Below, piece by piece: positions 1-12,100 of a DNA stretch of 64,000 nt. Made by a program: the position numbers and the translations under genes. The DNA comes from Hetaerina americana (taxonomy: Eukaryota; Arthropoda; Insecta; Odonata; Calopterygidae): the NCBI GenBank assembly GCA_022747635.1, contig JAKTNV010000011.1, forward strand, positions 18,187,981 through 18,251,980, in the 5' to 3' direction. Under the pieces are notes generated by a model. The model saw only the letters and a program-made list of their open reading frames with translations. It was not told where the DNA came from and did no database searches. The first letter of the stretch is position 1; the number at the start of each line of letters is the position of its first letter.

Positions 1-725
1 GCAGAACAGAATGGACCCAATGAGCAGAAAAACCACCAAACCCATACAACATCCTAAGCTGCTCAACAAAAGCCTTGAGCTTCAATTTTTGTTTAATCAG
101 TTCTGCATCACACTAATAAGGTATGCTATGAATAAATTTGTTCAGCCTTCCAACTATCGAGCAATAAAAGTAGTACTCTTACTGTTTTATTAATAAATTG
201 TTTCTTAAAGAATTCTAAATATTTACTAATATACTATTATTTAATAAATGAATGCTTACGTAATTATTCACTATGAAATTCAACACTTATTAATCTTTCT
301 GTTATTACACTTAGTTAAAAATCAAACAATGATCAAATCTGACATCGATTGGTGGTTCTCACAACTCATTTGGTCATTGTTGAGGTTGACCTCTATGTCC
401 CTGGTTCCACGAACTTCCTCTCTATGGATATTTCAATGTAGCAATATGGATTAAGTTCTATGGATACTATTTCAATGACGGAAATCTTTGTAATTTATTA
501 ACAACTAAGTTTAATAGTGCTGGAGGGTATCTGTTTGACAATGTGTTGGCATTTTATCTGTTTTTAGGTTCTCACCTTATTCAAAGGGCATTGCGCCTGG
601 GGCGGGCTGCTCATCTCAGCAGCGTGAGCTCACTCAGGTGTCGTTGGAGTCAGGAAATTTGTGGGGGGGGGGGGGCTCCTGCATACCTAATAGCAGACCA
701 TGTGGCAATGACCATTGAAGTGGCC
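1..725. other. Unassigned AT-rich sequence
   Basis: No exon, repeat or RNA signal was recognised. A run of 14 G (about 661-674) lies within a short GC-richer patch. The short open frames have no coding character. Confidence 0.3.
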
Positions 726-727
726 AT

Positions 728-1165
728 TTAGGCCCTCCCCCACAAGCCATCAAATTTTAATCTCCTTATTTCATCTAAGCCAACAACATCATCCCCAAGG
801 CCACCATCTACATCACCCTCTTGTATATATTCCTCCTTGTCGTTATCATCATCTCAAAAATCAAAATTCCACCACACCAGCTCTAAAACATCCCAACCCC
901 CCGATTCTCCTTGCAAACCACCACCTCTTCCTCACTTCAAACTTGTCCCCCAAATCACCTCCAAAATCATCCCCCTCCTCTTCCATCACCTCTTCCTCAA
1001 ACTCACCCTCCACCTCATCCCCCACATGACCCCAAGTCATCCCCCAAAACACCCCTAAAATCATTCCCCAAAACACCCCTCAAATCACCTCACAAATCAC
1101 ACCCCAACTCTCCTACCACTTCATCAACATACCCACCTCCAAAATCTTCCAAATCCTCTTTTTCT
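728..1165 (+). repeat. G-poor C/A/T-rich low-complexity tract
   Basis: About 440 bases almost without G on the plus strand. Lines 961-1020 and 1081-1140 contain no G. Imperfect units of about 24 bp (CCCCAAAACACCCCTAAAAT type) recur at 1039-1080. Open frames on both strands here are compositional artefacts. Confidence 0.7.
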
Positions 1166-1405
1166 CCATGATTATTTCTTCTACAACAGCCTGGAAATGC
1201 CAGAAAGCGCATTATATTAAGTGCTTTTATTACGCTTTCATCATTACGTTTGTCACCTTTTCATTTCCTAAACATAATGTCATTACCACCCTAAAACAAA
1301 GGGCACCATCTAATCTTCCCAAAAGTAATCACCCATGTCTAGGTACATCGAATTTAAATGCAGCTTGTAGTAATCGTACTCCCCTATTTGTGCATTTTAA
1401 TGTAG

Positions 1406-1967
1406 AATGGTACGTTCTTTCAAAATGCTATATAACAAGTAATTAGTCCAAGGACTATGGATGCAATAGTTATGTCTTTTTCGGAAATTGCAATCAAAAT
1501 GCAATTGTTCATTTTTTATCATTTACCCTTTCTAACATAAAAATAATCCACTTCTTTTAACTTGTATTTTCAAGTTATGGTATTAGGCTGAATGTATCAA
1601 ATCTTTTATTCATAAACTCTAAAACATTCATAAAATATCCAAATAACTATATGTAAAAACCTTTTATTCGACTTACGCATTAAGTTTCCCATTTTGGATA
1701 ATTGTTACAAAACAAGTGTATCCTTGGCAACGGTTGCATTGGATTATTTATTTTTTCAATTCATTCTTGTATGTTGATGTATTCATATTAAATACTTACA
1801 AATTACTAACGAACACATATATAATAAACCACGGAAGCTGAATTAGACAGATTTCGGTGATATTTAGAAAGGAAATAAAGTGTCAATAAGTACTTTCTTT
1901 TAAACTGTACAGCCGCCTTGTTAATTAGGTCCTAGTCAATTAAAACACAGCATATATTTTTTGTCAA
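1406..1967 (-). repeat. Unannotated interspersed repeat R, copy 1
   Basis: The reverse complement matches 25591-26146 over its whole length. Shared blocks include AATTAGTCCAAGGAC, GTATCCTTGGCAACGGTTGC and TTCTTTCAAAATGCTATA. No coding capacity and no clear terminal inverted repeats are seen. Confidence 0.75.
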
Positions 1968-1969
1968 TT

Positions 1970-2720
1970 TTCTGTCGTCCACTTCCTGTATTGCTTATCG
2001 GTACGTATCAAACCAACTCAATGCCGAGAAGAAGTAACGAAAGCAAAACTCAACTTGAATAATAATAATATGTCCCCACCATATGGACAAATAACAATGA
2101 CTTGATGCAGTTAATACTTTTCAATGTATCATCCATTATATACTCTGTTATTATTTAATTATTATTATTATGATGAATCCATATTATTATTGATGGAAAA
2201 TATGATAACCTTTCTCTTCATGAATAAGTGTAAAGTAATCTGGTTCCTATTATCTGGAAAGAAGCCCACAATAACTGTTAATATGATCGTATATGCAAGT
2301 AGTATTATCCCCTAATGCTGTTTGATACCTATCATCAATAACTATTCTCATTTTTTTGGATTTTCTATTGGTCAAAATTAAATGTCTCTTCTTGGATTGG
2401 CAGCATAATGTCGAGTATTTTTCTAGGCAATACTATGAACCACTTCCCATGTGATGATATTCTGTGACTTCGGCAATCTATTACCAATACAGATAATGTT
2501 TCCTTGACATTATGTTTTTTTTTAATTTTTAACGAGGATAACGGGGCTCTTCTTAATACTATTGAATCCTAAATAAAACTGTTTCTGGCATGACTTGGTG
2601 GAATATCTTCATATTGAAAATGAAATATAAAAAACTTGGCTTTTCCACATATAAAATTTTATTTACGACCTATGTTTTGTTATGGTGCAACTACTTCAGG
2701 TAAAAATGCAGGTCAAACAG
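1970..2720. other. AT-rich sequence, nothing recognised
   Basis: It contains a short ATT microsatellite (about 2150-2195). No exon or repeat homology was seen. Confidence 0.3.
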
Positions 2721-3378
2721 TATATATGTATATCTCTGGGTGGAGGGGAAGAGGAGGAAATGATTGGTTGAGGTAGGAAGAGGTGTGTCTAAAAGTTAAT
2801 GGTTGGAGGAGGATTGGTAATATTGATAAATTAGCAGGCTGGGAGAAGGGAAAAGTTGAAAAAGGTTTGCTTGGCGTCGGGTTAGTTGGCAGAGGAGTGG
2901 GGAATGGGTAATGTGAACGGGGAGAATGGGACTGGGTAATTAGTCAGGTGATTAAGTAGCCGGCTGAGAGGGGTTACTAAATTGTTGAAAAGGTTTGCTT
3001 GGTGTCAGGTTAGTTGGCAGAGGGGTGAGGGGAAATACAATAACGGGGAACGCTAAGGGTAAAGAAAATCGTTGGTCAAAACGTCTTTTCCAAAATTCGT
3101 GTGCTGAAGGACTTCTAATTGCTCCAGTACATCAAGGTGGTAGCCTTTCTCTCAATGTGCAGGATTTCGGGGATGAAATTGCTGCTGTGACCACAATCTC
3201 TCAGGTGTTTGGCGAAGAGTGACGTGGAGATATTGTTTATAAAGCATGCTCGCTGCTCCTTCACTCTCTTCTCAAATCGCCTTCCCGTCTGGACTATGTG
3301 TATCCGGTTGCAGTCCTTGCAGAGGAGTTTGTACACCCCATTCTTGTGTAGGGGTTCAACTTGGTCCTTTTTTTGGCA
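2720..3378 (-). mobile_element. Penelope-like element fragment with GIY-YIG endonuclease end
   Basis: On the minus strand, 3378-3115 encodes GVYKLLCKDCN, then IVQTGRRFEKRVKEQ and SLFAKHLRDCGH, the GIY-YIG nuclease module that ends Penelope-like proteins. In intact members the core reads YIGQTGR. Here Tyr and Gly are replaced, so the nuclease is decayed. Downstream (2720-3110) is non-coding tail with a 49-bp direct repeat at 2856-2904 and 2983-3033. Confidence 0.75.
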
Positions 3379-3679
3379 TGACTGGTTGCTTAATTTAAAT
3401 CAGCCTCAAGGGATCTGAGCATACTTGATACCTTTGCGACGTCTATACCCGAGATAACCACAAAATTTGAAATAATGGACGGCGTCAGCGACCATTAATC
3501 TATTCTTGTAGAGATAGTAATTTTATTCGCAAAAGTAAAGAAGGAAATTCGTTAAGAATACATTTTCAACAAGATAAAATTTAACGGACGAATTCAGGAT
3601 AGAAACCCAGACTGCCGATACGGTAACTCCCGCAGTTTCTTGGAATTATATATTACAATTTGACTATTTTGTTAATAGG

Positions 3680-4150
3680 CCCTATTAAAGACCCTCCATG
3701 GACTTCAAACCTTGACGTAGGGGAAGGGTCTGTGCGTTCCGATGACCCCTAGAGCTATGCCGGCGGGAGCAATTATCATTGCTCCTGCCGGCACAGTTGC
3801 TAAGGCGTCTGACTCCAATTGTGCAGCCATTGATGCAGGTTGAGTGATTGCGTCCCATTAAGAACACTATTGAGGAAGGTAGCGGGAAACCACCTCCATT
3901 ATTAATGCCATTGTTTTCATGACAGACAGTAAAATGAGTCCTGGCAACTACGGGACTCGGCCCAATCGGCCGCGTGTCGTGCCTGGCGGCGGGAGAGGCA
4001 AGGCTTCGGCAGTCGCCAACTCACGAAACCCTTGGAAAGCGAAAAAACTGATAGCAGCAGCACAGAAGACTGAATCAGTTAGATTAGGAAGTTGGAACGT
4101 TAGGACAATATTGCGGACTGGAAAATTAGAGAATATAAAGGGAGAGCGGG
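3680..4150 (+). mobile_element. LINE family A, 5' end (5' UTR and start of endonuclease)
   Basis: An open frame at 3919-4139 ends RLGSWNVRTILRTGKLENIK, the opening strand of an APE endonuclease as in retrotransposon proteins often labelled craniofacial development protein 2-like. Upstream is a GC-rich leader with a 16-bp near-perfect hairpin at 3758-3773 and 3778-3793. Homology stops near 4145, so this is a 5' stub. Confidence 0.75.
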
Positions 4151-4840
4151 AAAAAGGAAATACATGATGATGGATTCCCGCCTTCCACCTATAAAAGAGG
4201 GGCTACTTACTTATTGTACTCTGGTCAAAATAACCCGCTGTTTGAAACACTTGAAAACCGTGCGAGAACGTGAAAAGGGAGGTTCAGGAAACTTCTCAAC
4301 AAAAAGTAAAATTGCAGCGAGAGGTCGCCGATGAACAAAGCCAACAGTTGTCTGCTCGCGATAACCTAGCCAACACTCGCTTGTCTTCTTATGCCTTAAG
4401 GTCCTCCAGTCATTTGGGATAGCGCGAAAGGTAATGTTTACTCCGGGAGGGCAATGCTGATATGGGACGGAGAGGGTGAAAGGGAGAGTGGTGGAGAGGA
4501 AGGCCAGTTTTCACTCTTACACCCGAGCAGGCGAGCTTGTTCCCGTCTGTTTGATTGCGCCCGATATTCAGCCATTTATAAATTATTGAAGGTCATACAT
4601 GTATTCGGCTCTCTTTCTCCCCATCCCCTTCTCTGTAAGGGTATGTGATACATTTATCTCCCTTTTCCTCTCCCTCGCATATTAAGCTGCGCAATCACCA
4701 TTGTATCGAATGTTTACCTTTCTCCAAAGAAAAATAAAAAAACACAGTTAAATTCTATGGAAGCGCTTTTCACTGCTATCTACAGCTGATTTTAATTAAT
4801 ATTTTACTGAAAGTAAATTTTACTTTGTTTTATTCAGTAC
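4150..4840. other. Unassigned sequence with a possible TATA box
   Basis: TATAAAAG occurs at 4190-4197 after a GC-rich stretch, about 30 bases before TACTTACTTATTGTACT. This could be a promoter or an LTR-like remnant. No linked coding sequence was found. Confidence 0.2.
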
Positions 4841-4844
4841 CCTT

Positions 4845-5010
4845 CGAGCCATCACTAGGGTTTGTGGCGGTGGGTGATGACACATCAGACCACCCTTGAC
4901 CCAAAACATCTTTCCCTCCTACAGCGGTCCGGCAAACATTTTATTCTGATACCTTATCGTAGGTGGGAAAAATTACATCTTACTTCCATTTCTTCTGCAC
5001 TTAATCTCTT
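4845..5010 (+). repeat. Interspersed repeat X, copy 1
   Basis: It matches 33545-33720: both share a GAGCCACCACTAGGGT-type start, then a CGGTC(C/A)G block, TTATTCTGATNCCTTATC and GTGGAAAAANTGACATCTTA. Family identity unknown. Confidence 0.6.
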
Positions 5011-5279
5011 CGATTTAATTGACATGAGCCCTCCTACCGTGAAACGATGGGGCTAGTAACACAAGTACGCCACCTAGAATGATATATTTATTTTAATTAA
5101 ATAAAACAAAGGTTTCTAAACTCTTTTGAAAGGGTTACAAGTTTTTGGACAATTCTGAGCGGTATTTTCGTACGTGAACATTGGGTCAACGTCGTTCTTT
5201 GGTGATAAAAGCCCACAAAGATTTTCTTCATTAAAATAATTGAAACAATGCAGTAATTTATCCATGGTAAGATTTTAGG

Positions 5280-6187
5280 CCCAGACCGAGAGTCGCCTTA
5301 AGTCTTCGCACTCAATTGCCGTGATCGCTTGTACTTCCTACTGAGAGTGGGAAAAAGCCTCATTCGAATTGGAAACTTCCTTTGTTTGAGCGACCAAAAC
5401 AAAGGGAACCTTTGACTTCTTCGCGTAGGCTACCTTCGAAAAGGAGATAGAATTCCTTCCTACATTCTCACCTGTGTCTGTAAAGGCTCGCATCGTAGCC
5501 CACCCCACCCTTGTCCACAATATGGGGACTTAATTAAATGGCCCACACCACTGTCCCCCAAAAGCCCTGTGTCAAATTTAAGTACAGCAGCCCCAACTCA
5601 CTCCGTTTGGAAGGGCAGTCTACTAACTTGGGACTGGGCTTGAACCACACTCAGTCGCTGCGTTTTCCGTGGTCGAATTCACCCGCGCTCATTGAAATCA
5701 CTCCCACCCCTCAACTTATTTCCCCTCCCTTTTGCGAAGTCATCGAATAGGTCAACGTGAAAGGACCTCCACCTCAACAAACTCATTCCCCCCCTCTCCT
5801 CCTTCACTCATTTCACCATTCCAACGCACTCATCGGCCAGGTTCTCTAGAGTAGACGAGTTTTTCCCCTCTTTCATTCTTGTCCCCCCCTCTCTCGTCCT
5901 AACCCCCCTCCCTCACATCCCTCCCCTGTCCCAGACGGGCGTCATAATCTCCCATTACACTTGCTCGCTCTGCGCCACTTCCCGCGCCCGCATTTTCCAG
6001 CTCTTCATTCCCTGCATTCCCCCATCTCGCCTGTTGCCTACATTGCTTTCTTCTATTCCCGGGAGCATTTCTTTTCTCGAGCGGGGCGTGAGTGGACCTC
6101 TATGGAAGTGTTCTGTTCATGTCTGCGGAGGGAGGATGAGGAGTGAATGTCCGGAGTAAGGGAAGATTGAGCCGCTCCGGTGGGTCG
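5280..6187 (+). promoter_or_regulatory. CpG-rich block, probable promoter and 5' UTR of the plus-strand gene
   Basis: Base composition shifts from AT-rich flanks to many CG dinucleotides and C-runs (for example CGCGCCCGC, GAGCGGGGCG), with no repeat homology to the rest of the window. It ends at the ATG at 6188. No TATA box is seen near the start, so transcription would be CpG-type. This is inference from composition only. Confidence 0.4.
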
Positions 6188-9100
6188 ATGGAATCATTGG
6201 ACGCTATTCCGCGTATTTTAGGTGGGTTTAAATGAGTGTCACCTACTCTCGCCGTCGATTTTAACCTTGGTGATCGATCCGAGGGGATTTTTTGAAAAAT
6301 GACGATGATTGTACAGATCGCGATGAACTCTCTTAGCCCGCGTGAAACTCAATAATCCAGTCATGGGAACATTCAAATCATTAACATATGTCTTATAACA
6401 TCGTTTTCCTCAATTTATGAATACCACATAATATTCCTGTTTTAATTTCAGATTTCTCCAAATATATCGATCAGGATTTCATTCCAGGGACCACTGAACA
6501 GGATGTAAAATTTCGGTTTTCGAGACTACCACGTATATCAAATCTTTGGAGAAGTTACTTGGCAAGAAAAGATCCAGGCAGATAAGTTGCTCATTCTCAT
6601 CTCTTACGTTTACTTAAGTAAAAAGTCGTTCTAACTGAAGTTAATTACGCATAGTGGAATTATAAGTACATATCATTAAAAACTGATGCTACATAATTAT
6701 GATCTGGTAAAAAATTTGTAACTTCTGACAATCGTTACATAATATAAAGTTTTTATAATGTTTTTGCATTCTTAGTTACTAGCCAAACAAAATGACTTCA
6801 ACGAAGGAGATCAGGTTGGTGTGGCAGCTAGTTTGTTGGCTTCTCATGCAGAAGGTTCAAATCACAGTGGTGGTATAACTTTTCTAAGATATCCTGATCC
6901 CTGCTTGGGTGCCATATGCTATAAAGGAGTAGTCCATCCATCAAGTGGAGCATCAAATTGTGTGACCCCTTGGCGGCTTTCCCTTATAGGAGACTAATTC
7001 TGACGATGGTGTCCTCACCCCACCTCAAATCCCAGATTGATATCCTAGGGTATTTATTCAAGTGCAAATGAGAAGATTTATGAACTTCTACCTCCAATAT
7101 TGTTCATGGAGATGAACCTACCCTGTGATCCTTCGGTTTGCTTTTCTTGAAATGGTCAATGAGGCTTCAAATGAAATATTTCAGATATTTCTATCAGGTC
7201 CGAGATATGCATCACATCTAAGTGTCTATCTGTGCGAGTTATGCCGCTTCTTTTTCACGACAACTCTGTCAGCCCAAATATGTGTACTGAGTGATTGCTT
7301 GTACCATGATTTCATGATTTGTACCATTTCACCATCCTTTATTACTATGTACGAAGTATTTTCTCATTATTATGCCATCTTCAGGTACATGCGAGCCCAT
7401 ATGAACAAATCTGCCTACTACTACTACAGGAATATAAACATGTAGATTCCCACACAAAATGTAACTGGGAGAAGTGCAGTACTTCATTGAACTTGTTTAA
7501 GTATTTGGTAGTCATCTAGGGAAAGATTTTGTGGAAATAACTTGAATGAACAAATCATAGACTGTGAGTAAATCAAAATTTAATGAATTTTCATAATGTT
7601 GCATTTCATAGTAATTGAAAATAGTGTTTACTGACAAGTAATCAGCATGTAGTTGTTTCTAAAATTAAAAAAGTTTTAATGGTAAAATACTTTCTTATAG
7701 GTATTGAACAATTTGGAGGAAAAATTCTAAACTCTCTAATCATACCCTTAATATTAATCTGCAGTCAAAAATCTTATTTTTCTTACTTAATTTAGGCATA
7801 TTTTTATCTTGACCAAATGCATTTAACTATCTTCCATCTGAGTAATAATAGTCAACCTCACAGATCTACAAATAGGGAGATTTTTTAACCAAATTTTACT
7901 GGTTCCATAACTTATTGTTGAATTTTTTCTTAGTTGCCTTGCCCGCAAACTGTTTATGTGGTTGAATGATACTTTTTTTTAATCAAAAACTCCCCCATGC
8001 TGCCATCTCTCCCATTGTAGTACTTCTCTAAATTTGTACTTCCTGTCTAGAAATGATTGATGACCTCAACTCTAACCCCAAGCCTAAAATGGACTCCACT
8101 TTGGAAGGAACTGTTTTTTGATGTCTGCAACATCTCCTATTCATCATCAGCATAACTTTGGTGTCACCATTTGTTTGTGTGCTCTCAACTGAAAGAAGTC
8201 GCACTCTTGATGTGTGCTTGGCCACATGAGGTCTCTTGAGGCAGAAGAGGGAACAGGGAAGAGAGAGCAGGATTCATACTGCAAGTGTGACGTAAGCTAT
8301 TTTAAATCTTTATATATTTTATCCATTCTGTGAAAATTTGGAGATATTTGACTTAAAAAATTTGCAGTACTTCTGCAAGAAGTAGTGAGCGTTATATATA
8401 GTTAGTGGCATGTCTCAAGCCAAAGATGACTATTTGTTCTTCAATAAAATGAAAGCATTTCAGTTTATAATTCAAATTTTGATTGAGTTTTCTTTTATTT
8501 CTCAAATGCATCTTTCAATCGAAGAGAAACCTTTCCAAATCAATGTCATTTCCATTTAACTGGTTGGATGCAAGTCAGCTAATGTGCTCTGTGAAATCAT
8601 TTTTTTTAACCATGGTATAAGTTTAAATTAGAACAAAGGTTTGGTACTGTCTTTTCATTTATTTTAAAAAGCACAACGAACCTTATGTTGATTTAGGGAT
8701 CGTGGTTAGTGTGTTTTCTCTCCAATGAGTTCAAGGATGGCTGGGGCACTCGTTCTAAGGAATGAAGGAGCTGGTTAGGATGAGTTATTTATAGAAAAAG
8801 GTTAATATAATCAGAGTATGCATTAAATTCAATGGCCTTCATGATGGACCCATAGTGATGATGTAAAGCTGGTTTTCCTTAGTTTTGGCTGTTTTAATTT
8901 TCACTTCCATGAGTTGGTGGGCATCTTCTGTTGAAACTCTTAGCTTATTTGCATGATTTCTATGGCTTCTATGATGAGTTTAAGTTAGATTCAGCTCTCA
9001 TTGGCCATTATTCTGGCTATTCAAATTATATGTTCAGCAAAGGCTGCTCCGCATATATTCTGCAATCACCAAAAAAGAGATCAATGTCTCTCTTGTGTTA

Positions 9101-12100
9101 TTGCAAGTGGCAGTTGAGTTCTGTATGAATGGGCAATGTAAGACTTGTTGCATTAGCCTTCCACCTTGCAAATGCCTCCTGGGATGTTTTTAATTATAAA
9201 ATTCTTTGGATTAATTGCAAAATTACTTTCAGACCAGATAGGCTAAAGCAGCGGAAAACCCAGGACCACTAATTCATCATTTCCCAGTCATTACCTAACC
9301 CTCTATGACTGCAATTAACACCTTAAACCTTTCCGTTACCTATTTTCTTACCTTTGTATCAGCCCCAGCCCCCTCTCTCCATATCCTTTTTTCAAATCTT
9401 TGCTTTTTTCTCTGTACTTTCCTGTTTTTCATTACCTTGTTTTGCTCAGCCATATTGTCCAAGAAGGTCGGTTCACCTGTTGCAGAATCTCACTGAAAGG
9501 TAATCTAATCTGTATAATGAACAAGATGTTTTGTCTTTCAATTGATGTTTCCTGGTACTTGAATGTCTGCATTGAAAGCAATGATTAATTATAGCTTACT
9601 ACTTTTGAAATTTTACTGTTATTTACAAACTCCAATCTTACTGACACTTTGCAGACTTGCCTGGAATGAAAATTATTACTGTATCTGAGTTGAGAAAATT
9701 ATTCCATGTTATTTTCTCAAATGGATCATTGAGTAAAAAATCGGCTATGTCTATAGCCCTTAATACTCAGGTTCTCATGGACCCATGGGTTCTCATGGAC
9801 CCATGGATTGTTACCCCAAATGGAGCTTTTTAAGGATTTTGTGGGATTGCCAGCTGAAATACACTAAAAACTATAATGGTTTTTAAGCAATTTGGATTTC
9901 AATCAGCATTATGGTTTGAATAATATCAAAATTTTAAATATTTTTGATAAAACCCATTAAGACAATCCAAATTAAAAATTTTCTGTCACTTCTAAGAGGG
10001 AAAAGAGGTATTTGTTACTTCAAACAGTACTCACCTCCTCCAAAAGTGCTCTTAAATGTTATACCACTGAAGTGTTGTTTTATTTGAAAAGCTTAGGGAC
10101 TGAGGGGCATTACCGAAGTTATTTTGGTATAAGGGTGAATGGAGAAGGCAGAAGGGAAGGTCACGGGACTTTGGAAAGACAAAATGGGATTCTGTTGGCA
10201 GGGCACCGTCTCTATTACCAGTTATTTTTCCCCATTCCTCCCTTTTGTTTGCATTTCCTGTCTTCTCTAAGCCCTTCATCATCACAATTCATCAAGAGAA
10301 CATTATTGATAGACAGTATCTTGGTGTTGTTGTGTCTCACATCAATCAGATTGCTGCAAGGAATATGATCATGGTATATTTTCATAACAACTCTTTGACA
10401 AAGAAAAATTTTGACTTTAGATTTCTAATATCCTTGTCGGGAATCATGAAGATAATTTTTCTGGACAGCCTTGTTTCCATGAATAATAGTAAGTTTCAAC
10501 TAGGTAGGCCATTGAATAAAAATTTCAATGAAAAAAAATAAAGGGTTGGCCTACGTGGGCAAGAGGGTATTTGTAGTCATTAAAAAAATCATTTGCAATC
10601 TGAGTTAAACTTCATCAAGGTCTCATTTTGAAATTCATTGCTGATGTAGCTTTGTAACTGTGATTTAATGGTTATGACTTGTCCTAAAGCTGTTTCTGAA
10701 TCCTGATTGTTGCAGTATAACAGTGGTAAAAGCAAGCAATTGTAGCAGTCTCATGTGGGCATTATTCGTGGCAATGGTGAATGTTTGAAGGAAGTGGGTC
10801 TCACTATTGATAGAACAGTTCAAAATATAACGATTGTTTATAACTTTATTCCCACTGTTGACTGCTCAATTCAATATCTTTTCATCCTTGTCGAGAACAC
10901 GCATTTCATTGAAGTTCATAAGTTTTCATTAAAATTACTTCATTGGAATGAACTCATTAACATTCAATAAATACAAAACCCTACTTACACAAGAGTTATG
11001 TAAAATGAGGAAATTCGATTTTGGAAAATTCAGGGGCCGACTAGAACATTAGGTTAGCCAGGATTCAAGCAAAAATGGTGAGACTCTCCCTATTGTTCAA
11101 TGACAAGAGCTTTCAAGGTTCACATGAAATCTGATTACATGTGAACCTTGGGTTGCTTCCTCATGTGATACCTTCGGAAGGATATACATTTCATTGACAT
11201 GGTAGATTTTTGCTGCCTGTTGAATGGCAAATATGGCTACTGTGGCAATTCTGTTTCATCTGTTGATCTTTGTGCAACCCAATTGGTCCCAAGCACAAAG
11301 AAGGGGAGATTTTCAAATGTATATATTTAAAAATGATAATAGACAATAATGAATTGAAATGAAGATGGGTGGACCTGTACGGGGTTGAAAACCATTTCTT
11401 TCCCTTCACCCTCAATAATTTCTACTTTTTGTGAGAAACTACCTCATTGATCTGAAATCAATGCAGTGCAATTCTACTTAAAGGCTGGTTTAATTAGAGA
11501 TCTCCTTAAATTAATAAATATTATTTGTACCATGTGTGAAATTCACACAACAGGATAATAAGATAAGGCTAATTCCATTCCCTCAGCCAGCTCTGGTTTC
11601 CCAGGGAGATCTGGTTAACTGACAAATCGCACATTCAATCAATCAGTCTGTAAAGGTCTATGAAGAATTTTGAATGAAAGAGTATTTTCAAATATGCACA
11701 TTTATGCTCAATTTTTTGGTTAATCATCATAAAAGGTATTGTTTAGAGAAACTGAGTTAGTGCCAGCTTGTAAACTAATTGCTTCCAACATTTGTGATGA
11801 GTGCCAAAAATTTGCCATGCTAAGATTTTAAAGGAAGAAGTCAAATGAGCATATCATTGGGAGACTTAGTAATCCAGGAGTAGTGCTGGACTGTTTACTG
11901 GAGGGCACGGGTTTGATATGATGCCATGCCTCTTAAGACACCCTCAGCTCTACCCAAGCTGTTTTTTTTGGTACCAGATCTTCCTGGGAAATAAAGCCCA
12001 GGGAAAGGTACTGATCTCCCCACCCTGTTGTGTAAATTTAACACCCTCGGGCTTAGTATTGGGTGAACTCTACCATCACTAACAAAACAGACCTAAGGGT

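Noticed and set aside
911..1171. Proline-rich open frame, with a glycine/acid-rich frame on the other strand (861-1076)
   Set aside because: Both come from the G-poor low-complexity tract. No start context, splice sites or family match.
7450..7513. Continuation of candidate exon 4 to the TAG at 7517
   Set aside because: The GTAGAT donor at 7442 keeps phase with exon 5. Later donors lead to a stop or a poorer chain.
8028..8225. Minus-strand CTGATGATG...GATGTTGCAGACATC resembling a hammerhead core
   Set aside because: Nine extra bases separate CTGATGA from helix II and no GAAA follows, so the core is not formed.
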